NCBI GenBank assembly: GCA_005882415.1
Contig: VBAE01000111.1
Span: 1-36,220 of the forward strand
Reading direction: 5' to 3'
DNA: 36,220 bases
From: Alphaproteobacteria bacterium
Lineage (GTDB): Bacteria; Pseudomonadota; Alphaproteobacteria; Sphingomonadales; Sphingomonadaceae
The translations under genes were made by a program, and so were the position numbers. This document shows, one piece after another, positions 32,786 through 36,220 of this stretch; position 1 is the stretch's first letter, and each line of letters opens with the position of its first letter. Below the pieces are notes generated by a model. It had not been told where the DNA came from. It did no database searches and saw nothing but the letters and a program-made list of their open reading frames with translations.

Positions 32786-32989
32786 ATGCCCAAGTTGAAG
32801 ACCAAGAGCGGCGTCAAGAAGCGCTTCAAGCTCACGGCGACCGGCAAGATCAAGCACGGCGTCGCGGGCAAGCGCCACCGGCTGATCAGCCACAACGCCA
32901 AGTATATCCGTCAGAATCGCGGTACCGAGGTGCTCGCCGTTGCCGATACGGCGCGGGTGAAGGCCTGGGCCCCCTACGGCCTCAGGTAA
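32786..32989 (+). CDS. rpmI: 50S ribosomal protein L35
   Basis: MPKLKTKSGVKKRFKLTATG and HRLISHNAKYIRQNRGTEVL are the L35 signature. ATG 32786 has AAGGAGACGAAA upstream. 67 residues, basic. The longer frame from 32456 is a shadow. Twelve bases separate it from rplT. infC, which often precedes rpmI, is not adjacent. Confidence 0.97.
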   Translation: MPKLKTKSGVKKRFKLTATGKIKHGVAGKRHRLISHNAKYIRQNRGTEVLAVADTARVKAWAPYGLR

Positions 32990-33001
32990 GGAGAACCGCA
33001 C

Positions 33002-33367
33002 ATGGCACGCGTCAAGCGCGGGACCACCACCAAGGCCCGCCACAAAAGAATTCTCGAGCAGGCGAAGGGCTATTACGGCCGTCGCAAGAACACGATCCGG
33101 ATCGCCAAGCAGGCGGTCGAGAAGGCGGGTCAATACGCCTATCGCGACCGCAAGGTGAAGAAGCGCTCGTTCCGGGCGCTCTGGATCCAGCGCATCAACG
33201 CCGCGGTCCGGGCCGAAGGCCTGACCTACGGCCAGTTCATGCACGGCCTGAAGCTCGCCGGAGTCGATCTCGACCGCAAGGTCCTCGCCGACATCGCGAT
33301 GCACGAAGGCGAGGCGTTCAGCGCCATCATCGCCCAAGCCCGCGGAGCGCTGCCGGCGGAAGCCTGA
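33002..33367 (+). CDS. rplT: 50S ribosomal protein L20
   Basis: [40 protein letters not shown] and [20 protein letters not shown] are diagnostic of L20, which is needed early in 50S assembly and often represses its own operon. 121 residues, full length; GGAG lies upstream. A strong terminator follows, so pheS/pheT are not part of this unit. Confidence 0.97.
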   Translation: MARVKRGTTTKARHKRILEQAKGYYGRRKNTIRIAKQAVEKAGQYAYRDRKVKKRSFRALWIQRINAAVRAEGLTYGQFMHGLKLAGVDLDRKVLADIAMHEGEAFSAIIAQARGALPAEA

Positions 33368-33390
33368 GCCTCACCGGACTGATCAGAGAC

Positions 33391-33423
33391 AAGGCGCCGA
33401 GGGGAAACCTTCGGCGCCTTTTT
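33391..33423 (+). terminator. Rho-independent terminator after rplT
   Basis: AAGGCGCCGA and TCGGCGCCTT form a perfect 10-bp stem with a ten-base loop, followed by a T run. Confidence 0.93.
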
Positions 33424-33428
33424 CTTGC

Positions 33429-33512
33429 CGTCACCCCGGACTTGATCCGGGGTCCACCTTCTTAGGTCCAATGGCAGAAGAAGGTGGATGCCGGATCAAG
33501 TCCGGCATGACG
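33429..33512. repeat. Palindromic repeat C2
   Basis: CGTCACCCCGGACTTGATCC pairs with the right arm ending CAAGTCCGGCATGACG. The inner inverted pair is CCACCTTCTT / AAGAAGGTGG. It separates rplT from the convergent DUF4170 gene. Confidence 0.88.
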
Positions 33513-33518
33513 AGTTAC

Positions 33519-33719
33519 CTAGTGCAGGCTCTCCGCGGCGATCGAATAGCGCACCGTCGCGTGGCCGCTTTTCTCCGGGCAGCAGCTCAGCCTCGTCCAC
33601 TCGGTCCGCGCCTTGCGCTCGTCCTCGAACGGGCCGGCCATGGTCTCGGTGCCGGGGATGAGCGCCCGGAAGGCCGGATCCTCATATTCCCCGCCGATCA
33701 CCCAGTATCTTTTGGTCAT
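33519..33719 (-). CDS. DUF4170 family protein, 66 aa
   Basis: Too short to appear alone in the ORF track; it is the in-frame tail of the 33519-34100 line. ATG 33719 follows GGGGTAGGATC. MTKRYWVIGGEYEDPAFRAL, then IPGTETMAGPFEDERKARTEW and HATVRYSIAAE, matches the small DUF4170 family of alphaproteobacteria. It contains a Cys pair (RLSCCPEKS) that I do not recall in relatives. Starts 11 bases after aceA; function unknown. Confidence 0.8.
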   Translation of the reverse strand: MTKRYWVIGGEYEDPAFRALIPGTETMAGPFEDERKARTEWTRLSCCPEKSGHATVRYSIAAESLH

Positions 33720-33730
33720 GATCCTACCCC

Positions 33731-35017
33731 TTACTCGGCCGCGACGGCGGTGATGAACTGGTCGGCTTCGGTCGATTCGGCGAGCGCGGTGGTGGAGGCT
33801 TCGCCGCCCGCCACCGTCTGGGCGACCAGGTCGAAATAGCCGGTGCCGACCTCGCGCTGGTGGCGGGTGGCGGTGTAGCCCGCCGCCTCGCTTGCGAATT
33901 CCGCCTGCTGGAGCTCGGAATAAGCCGCCATGCCGCGGTCGCGGTAGGCGCTGGCCAGCTCGAACATGCCGTGGTTGAGGCTGTGGAAGCCGGCCAGGGT
34001 TACGAACTGGAACTTGTAGCCCATCGCCCCGAGCTCGCGCTGGAACTTCGCGATCGTCGCTTTGTCGAGCTTCGCCTCCCAGTTGAACGAGGGCGAGCAA
34101 TTATACGCCATCATCTTGCCCGGGTGCGCCTTCTGCACCGCCTCGGCGAAGCGCCTGGCGTCGTCGAGGTTCGGGTTGCTCGTCTCCCACCAGAGGAGGT
34201 CGGCGTAGGGCGCGAAGGCGATCCCGCGCTTGATGCAATGGTCGACGCCGGTGCCGTCCTTCAGCCGGAAGAAGCCCTCGGGAGTCCGCTCGCCGGTCAG
34301 GAATTCATGGTCGCGCTCGTCGACGTCGGAGGTGATCAGCTTCGCGCTCTCCGCGTCGGTCCGCGCCACCAGCAGCGTCGGCACGCCGGACACGTCCGCC
34401 GCAAGCCGCGCTGCATTGAGGTTGCGGATATGCGCCTGGGTCGGGATCAGCACCTTGCCGCCCAAGTGGCCGCACTTCTTCTCCGACGCGAGCTGATCCT
34501 CGAAATGCACGCCCGCGGCGCCGGCCTCAATGTAAGCCTTCATGATCTCGAAGCAGTTCAAGGGCCCGCCGAAGCCGGCCTCCGCGTCGGCGACGATCGG
34601 CACGAACCAGTCGCGGCTCGCCCCGCCCTCGGCATGCTCGACCTGATCGGCGCGCTGGAGGGTGCGGTTGATCCGGCGGCAGAGCTCCGGCCCGGCATTG
34701 GCGGGGTAGAGGGACTGGTCCGGGTACATCGCGCCCGCGGTGTTGGCGTCGGCGGCGACCTGCCAGCCAGAGAGGTAGATCGCCTTGAGCCCGGCGCGGA
34801 CCATCTGCATCGCCTGATTGCCGGTGACGGCGCCCAGCGCATGCACATAATCCTCGCTGTTCAGCAGCTCCCACAGCCGGTTGGCGCCGCGGCGGGCGAG
34901 GCTGTGCTCGATCGCCACCGACCCCCGGAGCCGCTCGACCTCCTCCGGGGAATAGGGTCGGGAGATTCCGTCGAAGCGGCCGGTGGGGGCCGGGACGAGG
35001 CTGCTGAAATCGGTCAT
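33731..35017 (-). CDS. aceA: Isocitrate lyase
   Basis: AceA cleaves isocitrate to succinate and glyoxylate, first step of the glyoxylate shunt used during growth on acetate or fatty acids. The start is ATG 35017 after GAGGAG; the track start at 35062 adds an unlikely leader. The 428-residue product has [40 protein letters not shown], the catalytic [20 protein letters not shown] near residue 180, and [13 protein letters not shown]. Full length. Malate synthase is not in the window. It is divergent from a likely regulator. Confidence 0.97.
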   Translation of the reverse strand: MTDFSSLVPAPTGRFDGISRPYSPEEVERLRGSVAIEHSLARRGANRLWELLNSEDYVHALGAVTGNQAMQMVRAGLKAIYLSGWQVAADANTAGAMYPDQSLYPANAGPELCRRINRTLQRADQVEHAEGGASRDWFVPIVADAEAGFGGPLNCFEIMKAYIEAGAAGVHFEDQLASEKKCGHLGGKVLIPTQAHIRNLNAARLAADVSGVPTLLVARTDAESAKLITSDVDERDHEFLTGERTPEGFFRLKDGTGVDHCIKRGIAFAPYADLLWWETSNPNLDDARRFAEAVQKAHPGKMMAYNCSPSFNWEAKLDKATIAKFQRELGAMGYKFQFVTLAGFHSLNHGMFELASAYRDRGMAAYSELQQAEFASEAAGYTATRHQREVGTGYFDLVAQTVAGGEASTTALAESTEADQFITAVAAE

Positions 35018-35146
35018 CAAAGGCTCCTCGAGTGTCGCATATCGTACCCCCAACAACCGCATTTCCGCCGATCCGCCGCACGAAATCGGGTCGCGCTGTC
35101 ACGCTGCGACTTGCAGAGCTTGTAAATCTTTGACAGAGTTGCAGCC
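35018..35146. promoter_or_regulatory. Divergent control region between aceA and its likely regulator
   Basis: 129 bases with no ORF. The half next to the regulator is unusually AT-rich and carries TTGCAGAG and GTTGCAG about 28 bases apart around TTGTAAATC, reminiscent of the TTGCAA-type sites bound by RamB/ScfR-like proteins. By-eye match only; promoter boxes not resolved. Confidence 0.4.
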
Positions 35147-36220
35147 ATGGCTGCTCCCGAACGCAAGCTCTATCTCGGCGGTCGTCTCAGACGACTTCGC
35201 CGAGAACTCGGCCTCAATCAGAGCGCAATGGCGGCCGAAGTCGGGATCAGCCCGAGCTACCTCAACCATCTCGAGCGCAACCAGCGCCCGGTCACCGCCC
35301 AGGTCCTGCTCCGCCTCGCCGACAATTACGACATCGACCTTCGAAGCTTCGCCGCCGAGGGGAGCGAGGGCACGGGCGCCGACCAGCTCGCCGAAATCTT
35401 CGCCGACCCGATGTTCGCGGACTTGGGCGTGCCGCGCTACGAACTGCTCGAAGTCGCCGACAACGCACCGTCCGTCGCCGACGCCGTCGCCCGCCTCTAC
35501 GCCGCCCTCGTCGAGCGCCGCCAGCACCCGGTCGGCGGCGCGCCGGACGAAACCAGCCTGGTCACCCCGGAAGCCTGGGTCCGCGACTATATCCAGGCCC
35601 AGCGCAACTATTTCCCCTACATCGAGGAGGCGGCCGAGACCCTCGCCGGCGCGTTGGGCGACTCAGCAAGCGCCTTCGAGCCGCTCCGCCGGCGCCTCCG
35701 CGAAGGCTTCGGAATCGACACCCGAGTCGTCCCGCCCGAGCTTCTCGATTTCGCAAGCCAGCATTACGATTATCACCGCAAGCGCCTGATGCTCTCGGCC
35801 CTGCTCCGCTCCGAGAGCCGGACCTTCGCCATCGCCTATCAGCTCGCCCTCATAGAATGCGGCCCGATGCTGAAGCGCATGGCCGAGACCGCCGCGGCGC
35901 CCGACGTGCCGACCCGCCGCCTCCTCACCATGAGCCTCGCCAATTACGCGGCAGGCGCGATCATGATGCCCTACGACCGCTTCCTCGCCGCCGCCGAGAA
36001 GCAGCGCTTCGACGTCGACCGGCTCTGCGCGGAGTTCGGCGCCAGCGTCGAGCAGGTCTCCCACCGCCTCACCACGCTCGGTCGCCCGGGCGCCCGCGGC
36101 ATCCCCTTCTTCATGCTCCGCGTCGACGCCGCCGGGAACATCTCCAAGCGCTTCGCCGGCGAGAGCTTTCCCTTCTCCCGCTCCGGCGGCACCTGCCCGC
36201 GCTGGAACCTCCACGCCGCC
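35147..36220 (+). CDS. XRE-family regulator of the ScfR/RamB type (partial at right end)
   Basis: ATG 35147 begins MAAPERKLYLGGRLRRLRRE, then a helix-turn-helix, LNQSAMAAEVGISPSYLNHLERNQRPVTAQ, near residues 20-50. A middle region resembles the IrrE/ImmA-like and DUF2083 parts of short-chain acyl-CoA-type regulators, with SSHYDYHRKRLM-like sequence and SLANYAAGAIMMPYDRFLAAAE. The last residues in view, SFPFSRSGGTCPRWNLH, are the conserved C-terminal domain with its single Cys. 358 codons are inside the window; the stop is beyond it. Its position next to aceA implies control of the glyoxylate shunt, as RamB does in actinobacteria. Confidence 0.9.
   Translation, partial: MAAPERKLYLGGRLRRLRRELGLNQSAMAAEVGISPSYLNHLERNQRPVTAQVLLRLADNYDIDLRSFAAEGSEGTGADQLAEIFADPMFADLGVPRYELLEVADNAPSVADAVARLYAALVERRQHPVGGAPDETSLVTPEAWVRDYIQAQRNYFPYIEEAAETLAGALGDSASAFEPLRRRLREGFGIDTRVVPPELLDFASQHYDYHRKRLMLSALLRSESRTFAIAYQLALIECGPMLKRMAETAAAPDVPTRRLLTMSLANYAAGAIMMPYDRFLAAAEKQRFDVDRLCAEFGASVEQVSHRLTTLGRPGARGIPFFMLRVDAAGNISKRFAGESFPFSRSGGTCPRWNLHAA

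Overview
The window reads as a piece of a high-GC alphaproteobacterial chromosome, most likely Sphingomonadales (Sphingomonas or a close relative). The inference rests on the combination of a TonB-dependent receptor, a CBP3-type ubiquinol-cytochrome c chaperone next to a DUF177 protein, COQ9, a RibB with a degenerate RibA-like half, a short-chain acyl-CoA-type regulator next to aceA, and three families of palindromic intergenic repeats. No tRNA, rRNA, insertion sequence, phage gene or CRISPR array was seen.

Layout. 1-5.3 kb is accessory-like: the tail of a TonB-dependent receptor, several small uncharacterised proteins, an OmpA-domain protein, seven copies of a ~26-bp hairpin repeat, and a three-gene run of single-pass membrane proteins that look like distant DUF6090 relatives. 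5.3-13 kb holds glnD, mutS (both minus) and maeB (plus). 13-16.4 kb has bamE, the cytochrome bc1 chaperone, DUF177 and an exported amidohydrolase. 16.4-19.1 kb is feoA-feoB followed by ssb, with a Fur-box-like site. 19.1-25.4 kb has an M19 dipeptidase, a DOPA 4,5-dioxygenase-like protein with COQ9 and an EamA transporter, an Old Yellow Enzyme and a putative metalloprotease-TPR protein. 25.5-29.6 kb (minus) is tonB, a small membrane protein and ribD-ribE-ribB-ribH. 29.7-33.4 kb has gltX, a YcxB-like protein, prs and rpmI-rplT. 33.5-36.2 kb has a DUF4170 protein, aceA and a divergent XRE-family regulator cut by the window end.

The most unusual property is that several normally conserved genes carry short internal lesions. 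glnD and maeB lack a short segment and change frame. The DOPA dioxygenase-like protein lacks a segment in frame. In ribB a catalytic stretch is replaced by a perfect 61-bp inverted copy of the TPR gene 1.4 kb away. A small RraB-like ORF has an in-frame stop followed by protein-like sequence. Either this genome has suffered fold-back or microhomology-mediated damage, or the assembly contains amplification chimeras; read mapping would decide. The best candidate for an undescribed system is the co-translated triplet of membrane proteins at 2.85-5.03 kb; the hairpin repeat cluster beside it has fused the first of these to a small upstream beta-barrel-like ORF.
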